Shown here in pieces: positions 20,011-29,668 of a DNA stretch of 64,000 nt (the stretch's first letter is position 1; each line of letters opens with the position of its first letter). The translations under genes and the position numbers were made by a program. Origin of the DNA: Madurella fahalii (taxonomy: Eukaryota > Ascomycota > Sordariomycetes > Sordariales); the NCBI GenBank assembly GCA_029876055.1, contig CM056874.1, positions 1,488,001-1,552,000 on the forward strand. Reading direction: 5' to 3'. The notes beneath the pieces are model-generated. The model searched no databases and was not told where the DNA came from. It saw only the letters and a list, made by a program, of their open reading frames with translations.

Positions 20011-21864
20011 ACGTATTTTATAAGCGAGCGACGTATATAAGCGAGCGACGCACTCCCCCTCACCCTACTACAATTATCTACAATTATTCTACCACAACAT
20101 TAGGAAATAACAATAACTGAACCAGAAATAGATGAATCAGATAATTCTCTAGCCTCTTAACAGGTACATACATTATAGCCAGGCTTGCCGTACAGACCAC
20201 AACACTGAATCTTAGTACGAGACCCCCCTTTACCACTATTATTTGGCTGTGTCTCTTGGCTTTCTGGCCTATCTACAGCCTTCTAGGCTAGTAGATCCTG
20301 TGCCTCTTGTACGGTAAGAGACTTTCCAAACCGTATACGTGTTTTTTTGGCCCTCCGTCGCTTACTTAGCTCCTCATTGGCCTTTCATAGTGCCGAGACC
20401 TCCGTACGCAAAAGGGCCACTTCGTGTATCACAGTTACCGCACCTTTAGCTAACTAGTCTACAACAGCCAGCATAGAGGTCGGAGAACTGCCTTGGTGAT
20501 TAGATATACGGCCTTTGATAAGGTCCTTCTGTGAGATGGCTTCTCTGGCGTTTTGTGGCGTCTGAGATAGCCAAGGTAGTGCCGTACCTGGCTGTGAGGT
20601 TGGCGGAGTTGGAGTTTGAAGCCGTATATTCATCTTGGAAAGTACTCTTTCTGGATTATATGGTACAAGGCCAGTTCCGGCAAAGGCTCTCTAGATATTC
20701 TTATCGATAAAAGTAGTAAAAAATGCCTCTCTGAATGCGTAAAGGAATTCCAATTTGGTGATATACGAGATATACATGCGTATAAGTTCCTCGATTTAAT
20801 TGCCATAGACCTTCTTTAACGGTCTAAAACAACCAATATCTAGTAGCTGGACTAGATATGAGGAATGTGGAGGTATATAGAGTGTAATGATGTTGTGCTC
20901 CTGGTAGTAAGTCTCGAATAGGTCAGAGTGGTGACTTTCGTGGCAGTCGAGAATTAAGAGCCAGTATTTCCCCTTTGTACGAGATGCTGTATGAAGATCG
21001 AAGTGCCGGATGAAATCCACGTCTTTCTCATTGGTAGTCCAGCCGTTTTCGGTTGTTCCAATATACCAGGTAGCCGGAAGACTACAATCTCGATACCAGT
21101 TCTCCTGGTAATATTTCCCCTTTAAAAGGATGAATGGCGGGATAGCCCAGCCTTGAGCATTTACTTTATGGATAACCGTAGCCCATTCACGATTACCAGG
21201 CTGGACTTTTTTAACTTTCCCATAGCCATCAGAGGTAGTAACAACTATACTAGTAGTAATCATGCCCATTATAAACCCGGTCTCGTCAAAGTTATACGTA
21301 TCTTCGTCGAGGATTCCATACTTGGCTTTAGTGTTATATACGAGTGCAAACCACTCGCGAATAACATTTGGATCTTCGCATTTAGCCCTCTGGCAGTCGT
21401 ATCTACGCGAAAAATACGTCCGAAGCTCTGGTTGGCGTTTAACGAAGTTGTGAGCCCAGAGTTTACAGACAGGTCGTGTTCGCGTAGCAGTCGGTTAGCC
21501 ATATCTTCTACAAAACGAAGCCGAGGAGGAAATGCGCGTATACAGAACTCACTTATATACTGAACAATCGTACTCTCTTCTAGATCCGTAAGTTTTCGTG
21601 AGTTGGCTGGTGTATCGTGGCGTGCAGGTCAGCCATTGAGCCGTTGCCGGAGTGTTACTTCCGAAACATTATATATCTCAGCTGCCTTTCGTTTACTAAG
21701 TTTTTGATCTTTCTAGATAGCTCTGATAGCTAAGAGAAGCCTGGCTTCTTTTGAATTGCTGGCCATAGTTTTTGGTAGTGGAATGTGGTAAATAAGCATG
21801 GGTGGCGCGTCGCATTGAAAAGTGTGTCGCTCGCTTATATGCGTCGCTCGCTTATAAAATACGT
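20011..21864 (-). mobile_element. Decayed pogo-type transposon
   Basis: 1854 bp with inverted ends ACGTATTTTATAAGCGAGCG and TA at both flanks (20009-20010, 21865-21866). Different terminal-repeat sequence from the element at 7204, so a sister family; the relic at 42035 shares its end. Confidence 0.88.
20141..21768 (-). pseudogene. pogo transposase, broken
   Basis: Translated pieces are clearly homologous to the intact transposase at 7293-8966. The longest open piece (20796-21269) includes VVTTSDGYGKVKKVQPGNRE, the second catalytic Asp region (LLILDCHESHHS) and the third (QLLDIGCFRPL). Stops and frameshifts interrupt it before and after. Changes are mostly C to T/G to A. Not functional. Confidence 0.85.
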
Positions 21865-22028
21865 TATCCCAAAGCTGATATCACTGAATACCTATTTAAT
21901 CCTCAGTATTTGCTCTCTAGGAAGATATGAAATGCTGTTCCCTCAAGAAATAACGGATCTAACTTCACTCCAGGACCTTTTCGCAGAAGAAAGAGCCCGA
22001 AGAAAAGTATACGAAACGGAATCGAATC

Positions 22029-22314
22029 TGTCAAAAGGGTCAGACGCTAGTCCAAGGATCAGGATCACAGGATCTAGTACAGGAGTCAAACCCATGTATT
22101 CTAGTCAGCTAAAGCAGGCTGGCAGCTAACTGCGCCACTGTACGGACGTCATCCTGTACGCGTATCTCGTCTATAAAAGGAGCAATCTCTCCAGCAAAGA
22201 TAGACGGCACAGAGAAGGCAGAAGAACAAGGGACAATGAACACAATCAAGAGAAGACACACAAAACTCCTCAACTGTCATTTTCCCAAGATTCAGAGGTG
22301 CCGTGTTTCCGACA
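22029..22314 (+). repeat. Solo LTR, family A
   Basis: 286 bp, TGTCAAAAGGGTC...TTTCCGACA with TATAAAAGGAGC. Perfect target duplication GAATC at 22024-22028 and 22315-22319. Confidence 0.92.
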
Positions 22315-22488
22315 GAATCTACTAGAAGCTCAATGCTACGACTTAGAGTCACAGTGCTGCGACCTTGCAGTCTAGATTAGTCAACAGCGGTCCTCACAGC
22401 AATATTTAGTCTGTTTAGTGAGATCCTCTTTTAAATTGTTATGCGGTTACAAGATGATCACAAAACGAGATGAAAACTTCAATTTGCG

Positions 22489-23095
22489 TCAAGTCCATCG
22501 AGGCGTTTTCGATCTCCCTACCCGAATTAATACATAGAGAAATATAGGAAATGCTCCCTCCTGAAAGTTAACGAACGCGCGTAACCTCGCCGGTAAACCC
22601 ATCCGACCCTGGGCATACTGGTCATCGCGAGTAGCCTTGTCTATATTAGCCTCGCCACCCCAAACCCTACCGCCCACTCCATCCACACAGTCTAGTGCAT
22701 CTCCGCCGTTGGCTTCTCCGCCAAACAAATTACCATCCTTGTCTACCACGCCGCTATTACCCCTACCGCCTCCCACTTTGGCTTGGCCCCCTCTTTTGGC
22801 AACGGCGACTGCTCTTATCGCGAACCCGTCGGTAACTACCGATACGCTCAGGTTGTACCTAAACTTTAGAGGACCGAGTTTTCCCGTGCTACTCTTGTGC
22901 AAGACGTATTCGACGGTAGAATTGGGGTTGGTCACTTACTTGTTCTCGAATCACACCGTTACCAGGCCCGTCATTTGTCGCACCTCGCCGGCCGTCCTGG
23001 CTTTAAGCTGTTTGATGGTTATGCTATCGTATACTTCGGGTAGCTCGCTGTTACCTTCTATCGTCTATAACGTAGCTAAGTACACCTAGTGGTTG
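22489..23095 (-). pseudogene. Broken ubiquitin-like + Gly-rich tail gene, paralog of 3646-4149
   Basis: One continuous minus-strand frame carries a ubiquitin-like head (ITIKQLKARTAGEVRQMTG, then VEYVLHKSSTGKL and LGPLKFRYNLSV) and a tail with GGQAKVGGGRG, FGGEANGGDA and WGGEA steps, the same order as in the gene at 3646. In-frame stops lie at 23065-23067 (TAG), 22951-22953 (TGA) and 22936-22938 (TAA), so only the tail portion is open (from 22935). I cannot exclude that an intron spans the last two stops, but no good GT-AG pair restores the frame. Confidence 0.55.
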
Positions 23096-25517
23096 TAACC
23101 AGTACGAACGAGACCAACCGCCGATTAAGAATAAGATACAAAAGATATATACTAGAGCAAACTTGTATTCAACTATAATCCGTTTGCCTAGGGCTATCGT
23201 TGCTTGCGGTGCTAGCCTATCGACGTGAGACACTTTGAGTTTCAAAAATATTGTTTGTAGTTGCTTCCGAAGGCGGACTTGAGGCTTTATGCCGATACAG
23301 GAGAGTTGCTCTTAGATTAACGCGCAAGCTAGTCGGATATAAATACTTTCAAAAAGCTAGAGGTAAGGAACATCAAATATAAGAGCCTAAGCCCCAGCCG
23401 CTCAGCAAGAGCAACTCATCACCGTTACGTTCGTTCGGGCACCGTTGTAAGCCTCTTTAAGACGTCATATCGCTACACCATTTTCTGGAGAAGTAAGTGC
23501 ACGGATGCCCAACACCAGGAGGGTCAACAGAACGTGAATACAATCTCTGCTAGTAGAGCTGCTATCGCCCAACACGTCTACTACTGGAAAGCGTAGTAAG
23601 ACCCCAGCGACTCGGGCTTTTAACGGAGTTCAGAGGTAAAGGAGGAGTGCTCAGATACGTACTTGGTACGTATCTAAGGGGGAGCGTAGGTTGGGACAGC
23701 CTCTAAGTGGACCATCTGCAAGAGAGAAGGAAAAAAACACTCCCCTCCGTATCTAACGTGGCAGCCTTAGAGCGGACCTCGAGGCAGGTGGGTATATCGG
23801 ATTTTCCGAACGTTGAGTGGCGGAATGGACAGCCGTAGTCGCCCTGTATCTCCGTATTGGGGATCGAGTGGGTTGGACGGCGAGCCCATCAAGATTTCCC
23901 GCTCTTTCCGTCGCCGAACGAAATGCTGCCATCTGGCTGCATCGTCAACCGCCCTTTCATTTCTTTCAGCCTAGCCGCGGTAGCCGAGGAACAACTGCTT
24001 TCCGCAGAAAGAAAAAAAAAACACAAACCCCCCCCTCCCCCCCAAAAAATCATTACTTACTATTCTCCAGTACCGTTGGTTGTCTCTGCTATCTATATTA
24101 AGGTACCTAGGTACCTAGGTGATTGCGGTAGTACAGTATTGGGCTCCGTTAGGTTCCAGGCTATTACTACCTTTTGACACCCGGATAAATAGGAACCTCG
24201 CACCGGAGTGCTGTAGAGCAGCAATTGAACCTGATCATCTCGTAAGGTCCCCTGCTACGGGGAGGGCGACACAATAGGTCAAGGAGAAGCACAAATTGAC
24301 ACAAACGCGGAACGGCAAGGCGGCCAGGACTCTGTTTCCCGCGCTGCTACACGGCGCGCATGACCACAAGGAATGAACTAGACTGACGTAACGTAAGGCT
24401 CATGGCCCGAGGGGAGGAAGCTGATGCCCAAACCACTGGGGGAGCGGGAGCGATACCACTGTGCGCTAGCATACCTGCTGAACTGTAGGGTAGTAGAGTA
24501 CTCTTCAGGGCCACCCCAACTATAGAGGGGAAGCTCGCTCCAAAAATACAATGAATGAATACCTTTTGGTACCTTAGGCACCCCACGTTGCAGACCCACC
24601 TTTTCTCGGAGTCTTTGGAGGATACCTGCAGGCAGACCAAGGATACAATCTCCGTGGCCTCTTAGCCGGTGTTTTCTGTTTCGTTAGATACCCTGCCCTT
24701 CTGCTACGCTCCCCCTCTCCACTGCGGCCACGTGCTTTCATTTTTTGGCGACCCGGACTCCGGGTTGTCGTGTCATTTCTATATCCACATGTCCCACCTC
24801 TTTAGAATAAAACTCTCCTTTCCGAAACCCAAGTAAGCCGTTTAGCTATATTGTACCTTCCTAGCCCAGTTGAGTCAGATAATACCAAAGACAGAGATAA
24901 GGACTAAATAACAGCCGCAGGCGCTAGCTCAGCAAAGCGTTGGGCACCTACCTGCTCTGGTATATCCGGCCAGTGATTTAAAAATTTTGTTGTGCGACAA
25001 GACAGCAAAAAGTGGTAGCAACGGATCTAAGGTACCCAGGTACCTCCATTAGGTATTTGCTGATTTGAAAGCATCGACCAATTACAGCACGCGTTGTCAG
25101 ATTGCGGGCTATCGCGCTATCACGTCCATGGATATCAACTGACGATTTCCGCGGAACGCCTACGCACACAGGAGTCTTTGCTGCAGCTATCCAAGTCTGG
25201 TAACACCCCACATTCCTTCTCACAAGTGTCGTAGGCATCAAATGAGCAACCCTATTGGAACCTAAATTAATCCTTGTTTTTCCCCGCATTATTTCGTGTG
25301 CTGTGACCATTTCGATGGCTACCGCGGCAAAGACATTATTCTCCTCCTAATATCCGAACCCCGTTCTGTGGGGTAAATACATAAAGGAGAACACCAATCC
25401 CCTCTCCGTTGAAACAACAAAACTCTATCCTCACTTACCTACACTGCATTACACACATCCAGCTCAACGACTATCCCGACGCTCCTAGTATCCTTTTCAA
25501 TACACTAGCGCTTCATT
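23096..25517. other. No gene recognised
   Basis: About 2.4 kb of mixed composition. Frames up to about 110 codons occur on both strands, but none has a domain pattern or consistent splice structure. Homopolymer-rich stretch near 24005-24050. Confidence 0.4.
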
Positions 25518-25778
25518 ATGAGCTCCCAACCCCTTAACGTCGACATATCAGGAGAAGGCGCCAGCGCCACCCGCTCGACATGGTGGAATCCCAACGGCGC
25601 AAACGGCGAGGCCGCTACGGGCGGAGACGGTATCGGCGGTAACATCAAGATCAGTGCTCGGCACAACGTTTCGGGCGGCACCTTTAAGGCTACCGGCAAG
25701 GGTGGTACTGCCAATTCCAATTGGGCTGGTACCGCCACGGGAGGGAGTGGTAAGGGTGGGGATTTCACCCTTGAGTAG
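25518..25778 (+). CDS. Small glycine-rich protein
   Basis: 86 residues, single exon, start ATG at 25518. Composition is Gly/Ala/Thr/Ser/Asn with short beta-prone blocks alternating with glycine steps: GGDGIGGNIKISARHNVSGG, TFKATGKGG and GGSGKGGDFTLE. No signal peptide or membrane segment. A decayed paralog lies at 2581-2831, showing that the VSG.FKAT.KGG core is a real, duplicated protein sequence rather than a chance frame. Function unknown; the alternation suggests a small beta-solenoid or an aggregation-prone fold (speculative). Confidence 0.6.
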   Translation: MSSQPLNVDISGEGASATRSTWWNPNGANGEAATGGDGIGGNIKISARHNVSGGTFKATGKGGTANSNWAGTATGGSGKGGDFTLE

Positions 25779-26546
25779 GGTATCCCATATCGGATACGCT
25801 GAGATTATTGTGTAAGGGTCTTATTAGTTCCGTCAACAGTCATAGCTAATCTCTATAGGTGATCGGTTCTGGACCTAGGAAGAGAAATGGATGGAATAGC
25901 TCGCTATGACTGAGAGAAAGACAGAGGGTTACTATCGTTACTACATCATCTTATAGCCTCCCGCATACGGGATACCTATCTTGCCTTAGCGTTGGCAGCT
26001 ATATCAAGATAGTAGGTACAGTCTAAAAGAAATAAAAGCACAGCGATTTATAGGCATACTACACTTGTATGAATAGCCATCGGTATATTACTTTGATCTT
26101 CATTGATCCTTACTATCTTCCCCGTACCACTGGGAAATGGATCCTCATATTCTCTTCTATGTTATAAATCTCTGAAAGAATGTCACAAGAATAGTTAGTA
26201 TTATCAGGAGGGCCGGCTATATATACAACTGCACCTACCAAGCACTCTACATACCGTAGGTGTCAGCGGCGTAGGATCCGGGCAGAGTTCCGTTATTCGC
26301 TTCCAGTAGTAGATCGCCAATAGCAATTCTGTTATTCTCAGGATTGGTTATCCTCTCGGATTGGCCATCCCTAACGGGCAAACCATATGCAAAGGTTACT
26401 CATCTTGCATGGTATAAACATATTACTGTATTCTTCTCGAGGTTTGGCCCAGCGCGTATCTGTTAAATTCTATCACTACATTCGGTCGGGAAAATTATTG
26501 TAAGAGAACATCCCGTAAACACGTAAAAGATTCTTCCCTCCACTTG
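25779..26546. other. No gene recognised
   Basis: AT-leaning sequence with no supported frame or repeat. Confidence 0.4.
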
Positions 26547-26963
26547 TTAAATGGCCGCCCCATATCCGCCAGTAGCGGCGCCACCCCTTGCCTCATGTCC
26601 CGTCGTATCCCTACCGCAAGCGCTCCCACTATATGCAACCGCGCCCCCGGTAACTGGGACGGTAGCTTGCCCACTATAGGCGTCTCCTGCATAAGCTATA
26701 TCGCCGCTTGCATCTCCGCTACGGGCGTCACTGCCCCAAATCCGGACGAACTGGTTCCGAACGGAGCTACTTAGATTCCTGATTGAAGGCTTCAGATATT
26801 TTCAGGTACAGAAGGCGATTATTACGCTGATTATAGCTAGAATGCCTGGAGGGATGCTGACTGCGATGTCGATGATGTCCGATGTGCTTAGCACTCTCCC
26901 TAGCTTCTCGGTGGTTCCTGTTTCCCTTGGGACAGTGGGTGTCGGGATAGATGTTGACGACAT
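26547..26963 (-). pseudogene. Paralog of the membrane/Gly-rich gene at 12086, one in-frame stop
   Basis: The frame spans 139 codons from ATG (26963) to TAA, matching 139 residues plus stop at 12086-12505. Shared segments: head RETGTTEKLGRVLSTSDII, membrane segment PPGILAIISVIIAFC, and a tail of GDA/GGA units. At the residue that is Trp in the paralog (just after the membrane segment) this copy has TGA. It is otherwise full length, so either a very young pseudogene, a readthrough case, or a sequencing error. Confidence 0.65.
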
Positions 26964-27063
26964 TGCGCCGGTCTGGGTACTGTTTGGCGGGACGGTAAGG
27001 TTAGTGAAGGCCTCGGGGCGGCGGGGATATTTCCAGTGAGCGGATGACCCTATTCAAGGTATC

Positions 27064-27326
27064 TGTCGGATGCACAGCACCTCTGAACGTTCGGAGTTCA
27101 ATTTTGGATGCAAATTCAGGATCGGAAATTGAGGATGTCTTGCTTTCTTCTTTGTCTAACGGAGGTGAACTTCCTTCTTATTCCCAACTTCCTGGACCAC
27201 GGAGACCCGGGTTGACGGGTCTCCGAGAGATCGGATCACACTTATCCGAGTCACACTAATCCGGATCACACTGATCCGGGTTCGTGTTTTGCAGATCCAG
27301 GATCCAGCTTCCTGACCCTTTTGACA
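27064..27326 (-). repeat. Solo LTR, family C
   Basis: 263 bp, TGTCGGATGCACAGC...CCCTTTTGACA. Perfect target duplication GTATC at 27059-27063 and 27327-27331. Confidence 0.92.
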
Positions 27327-27339
27327 GTATCTAGAGCAG

Positions 27340-27760
27340 CGCTCCCAACAAGTTAAATATTAGCCAAATAAGTCAAATCCAACTCCTTACAAACAAGCCA
27401 AATTGGCTAGTCTGACGATTTAAGCCAATAAAATCGAAACTAGCTCGATTTAGATAGACCTACCTCTATAGTATCTTAGCTGTTAGAATCTAGACATGAA
27501 TTCGAGCCCTAGTTCCTTATACCGCATAAGACTGTTATGGGGACCAGACTTGGCAAAGTTCCGTCTAGCAATATTCTTCCCGGCTATAACCCTCCTACAT
27601 TATACTATAAAATACTAGAACAGATATAGGTCTCAGCTTACTAGCCCTCTTTAGAACTTCGCTCTATCTCTCAAAGTCTTGAGAACTAACTAAAAGATCT
27701 TGGTGATATAGATTTTAATGCTCTACCTGCTAAAGATTATATATCCTAGCCTAAATCAGT
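27340..27760 (-). repeat. Dispersed repeat, inverted partner of 10480-11205
   Basis: Matches the reverse complement of 10480-11205 without its LTR. It contains TAATGCTCTACCTGCTAAAG, the reverse of a tRNA D-arm-like motif. Confidence 0.5.
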
Positions 27761-27774
27761 CTCTAAAAAAAGTA

Positions 27775-27820
27775 ACGTGCGTGATAAGCGAGTTAGCTGG
27801 ATAAGCGAGTTGGCTACTTT
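27775..27820. repeat. Truncated pogo-type left terminal repeat
   Basis: After TA (27773-27774) comes ACGTGCGTGATAAGCGAGTT, with the subterminal ATAAGCGAG motif repeated, the same pattern as the ends at 20011 and 42035. The rest of the element is cut off by the chromovirus. Confidence 0.6.
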
Positions 27821-28179
27821 TGTGAGGACCGGCTGAGCGGGGCCAGCGTGAGGCGCGGTCCGGAAGCCTCGGAGCCGCAGCGTAAGCGAGCCTCAGAAGC
27901 AACAACGGCACTAAGCTGGAATGGCATAAATAGCGCGTCAGATGAGCGTCGAAGGAGCGCACCAGCAAGGAGGACGACAAAGCAGCAGAGCGGGGAAGTA
28001 AGCCCTAGCGATACGGTCACGGGCATAAGAAGGAGGGCGGGAGACAGAGCTTAGGGGAGAGGCAGAGTTCAATGAGACCACCACTCAACCCCTAACGAGC
28101 ACTCTGCTCCTACGTTGCGCGTGCACTGCTTGTACCCAGACACTCTGGTCTTACTACCCTTGGATCCTTGATCCTCACA
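27821..28179 (+). repeat. Chromovirus 5' LTR
   Basis: 359 bp; a GGCATAAATAGCG box near 27923 is a candidate TATA element. Confidence 0.95.
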
Positions 28180-28190
28180 CGTTGAACTCT
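28180..28190 (+). promoter_or_regulatory. Candidate primer-binding site (self-priming)
   Basis: CGTTGAACTCT directly abuts the 5' LTR and can pair over 11 positions (one G-U) with AGAGTTCAATG at 28064-28074 in the LTR. Tf1/sushi chromoviruses prime from the 5' end of their own RNA over about this length. I see no match to a common tRNA 3' end. Confidence 0.45.
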
Positions 28191-28225
28191 TTGCCTTCCG
28201 GGCGACTAGACCGTCCGGGACGAGC

Positions 28226-29626
28226 ATGGCACCAAGGCGTCAACGCGCTACTCTCAATCAGCTTGCAAGCGAAACAGAAGGCTCGCTCACGTCAAATAGC
28301 CAGCCTTCCAGCAGCGCTCAACTCCCTGACATCCCTGAGATTCCCGACGCTCAAGTCCTTAATCCCCTTAGTATGACCCAAGGACGCCTGCCTGCGGACG
28401 ATCCGCTCGCTAGCCGCTCCCCCGCAGCGCAGCCGGGTACGCCGCCGCCTGAGCGCCAGCAGCGACTGCTAGAGGAGGAGCAACGACTTGACGAGGAGAT
28501 CGCTATCGCTCGAAGACAGGCAACGCTGCGCCGTAAGAGAGCTGAGCTAGAGCTGCTCCTCCGAGACCAACCTGTCCCGGAGCCCGAACCTCTGTCTCAC
28601 CCAACGGTGCATCCTTCCCGGGAGGCTCTCTTGACCCCCCCTAACCCCACTCTTGCGAGCCCCGTGGGCGTAACGCCCCAGCAGCTCGGAGCAGTCGCAC
28701 TAGGAGGAGTGACTTGGAAGACCCCGGCGCTCACCCATCCTACATACAATGGGTCCAGCGCGACTGCCCTTCGCAATTTCCTCTTCGACTGCAAGGCGAA
28801 CTTCGCCCTTATCGGCAACGTTCCAAGCAGCGACCGCGTTATATATGCGGTGAGCTGCCTCCGCGGGACCCCAAAGAACGCTTGGGTCAACCACATCAGC
28901 GAGAGGGAAAATGACCCTGCCTTCGACCTCACCCTAGTTACGTGGGAAGAACTCGTCGAATTCCTTCGCAGCCAGCTCTCGGACCCGGAGACGCGCGCCC
29001 TTTCTGCGGCTACGCAGCTTGATAACCTGCGTCAGCGCGACGACGAAACGGTCACGGAATTCGTGGATCGATATACGACCATCACTGCTGACCTCCCCTA
29101 CCAGATGGAAGAAAGTCAACGGATAATCGGCCTCCTCCCGAAGTTCCGTAGGGAGATTCGCCTGGCAATCACCTGCCACAGTACCTTGCCAGCCACGTAC
29201 CAGCAGCTGGTAAGCACCGCTCGGCGGATCGAAGACAGTCAGCGAGCGGAAGGAACGTCGGGCTACCGCTCCCGGCCGCGACCCCCTACCGCCCTCGAGC
29301 TAGGCAATAGGAGCGCTCAAGCCCCGCCAACGCGACCAGGGCGCAACGTTGTCTGCTATAACTGCGGAAAGGAGGGCCATATCGCCAGGAATTGTCTATC
29401 GGGGCCGTCCAACCCCCCAGTACCGGAGAGGGCGGACAAGCAGCAACAACGCTGCTATACCTGTAACCAGCCCGGGCACTACTCGACCAATTGCCCCCAA
29501 GCGGTCTGCGGACGATGCGACCAGGCAGGCCATACAGCGCTCCGATGCCCCAACGACACCCTTATCAGCAACAGCAACCAGACCCCTCTGCGAGAACGCG
29601 CTAGGGCCGCAGCGGCGGAGCGATAG
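28226..29626 (+). CDS. gag: Gag polyprotein
   Basis: 466 residues from the first ATG after the LTR. An N-terminal Pro/Gln-rich part with a charged coiled-coil stretch (about 75-115, EEEQRLDEEIAIARRQATLR) is followed by the retrotransposon Gag domain (about 180-300, including the region around FLFDCKANFALIG and LRGTPKNAWV). Near the C terminus are three zinc knuckles: CYNCGKEGHIARNC (about 375), CYTCNQPGHYSTNC (about 410) and CGRCDQAGHTALRC (about 427). It forms the particle shell and packages element RNA in the cytoplasm. It ends at a UAG (29624-29626) and pol follows in the same frame. Confidence 0.93.
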   Translation: MAPRRQRATLNQLASETEGSLTSNSQPSSSAQLPDIPEIPDAQVLNPLSMTQGRLPADDPLASRSPAAQPGTPPPERQQRLLEEEQRLDEEIAIARRQATLRRKRAELELLLRDQPVPEPEPLSHPTVHPSREALLTPPNPTLASPVGVTPQQLGAVALGGVTWKTPALTHPTYNGSSATALRNFLFDCKANFALIGNVPSSDRVIYAVSCLRGTPKNAWVNHISERENDPAFDLTLVTWEELVEFLRSQLSDPETRALSAATQLDNLRQRDDETVTEFVDRYTTITADLPYQMEESQRIIGLLPKFRREIRLAITCHSTLPATYQQLVSTARRIEDSQRAEGTSGYRSRPRPPTALELGNRSAQAPPTRPGRNVVCYNCGKEGHIARNCLSGPSNPPVPERADKQQQRCYTCNQPGHYSTNCPQAVCGRCDQAGHTALRCPNDTLISNSNQTPLRERARAAAAER

Positions 29627-29668
29627 GACAACGCGGGGGGCACCTCTCGTCGTATAGAATCCGATGTT

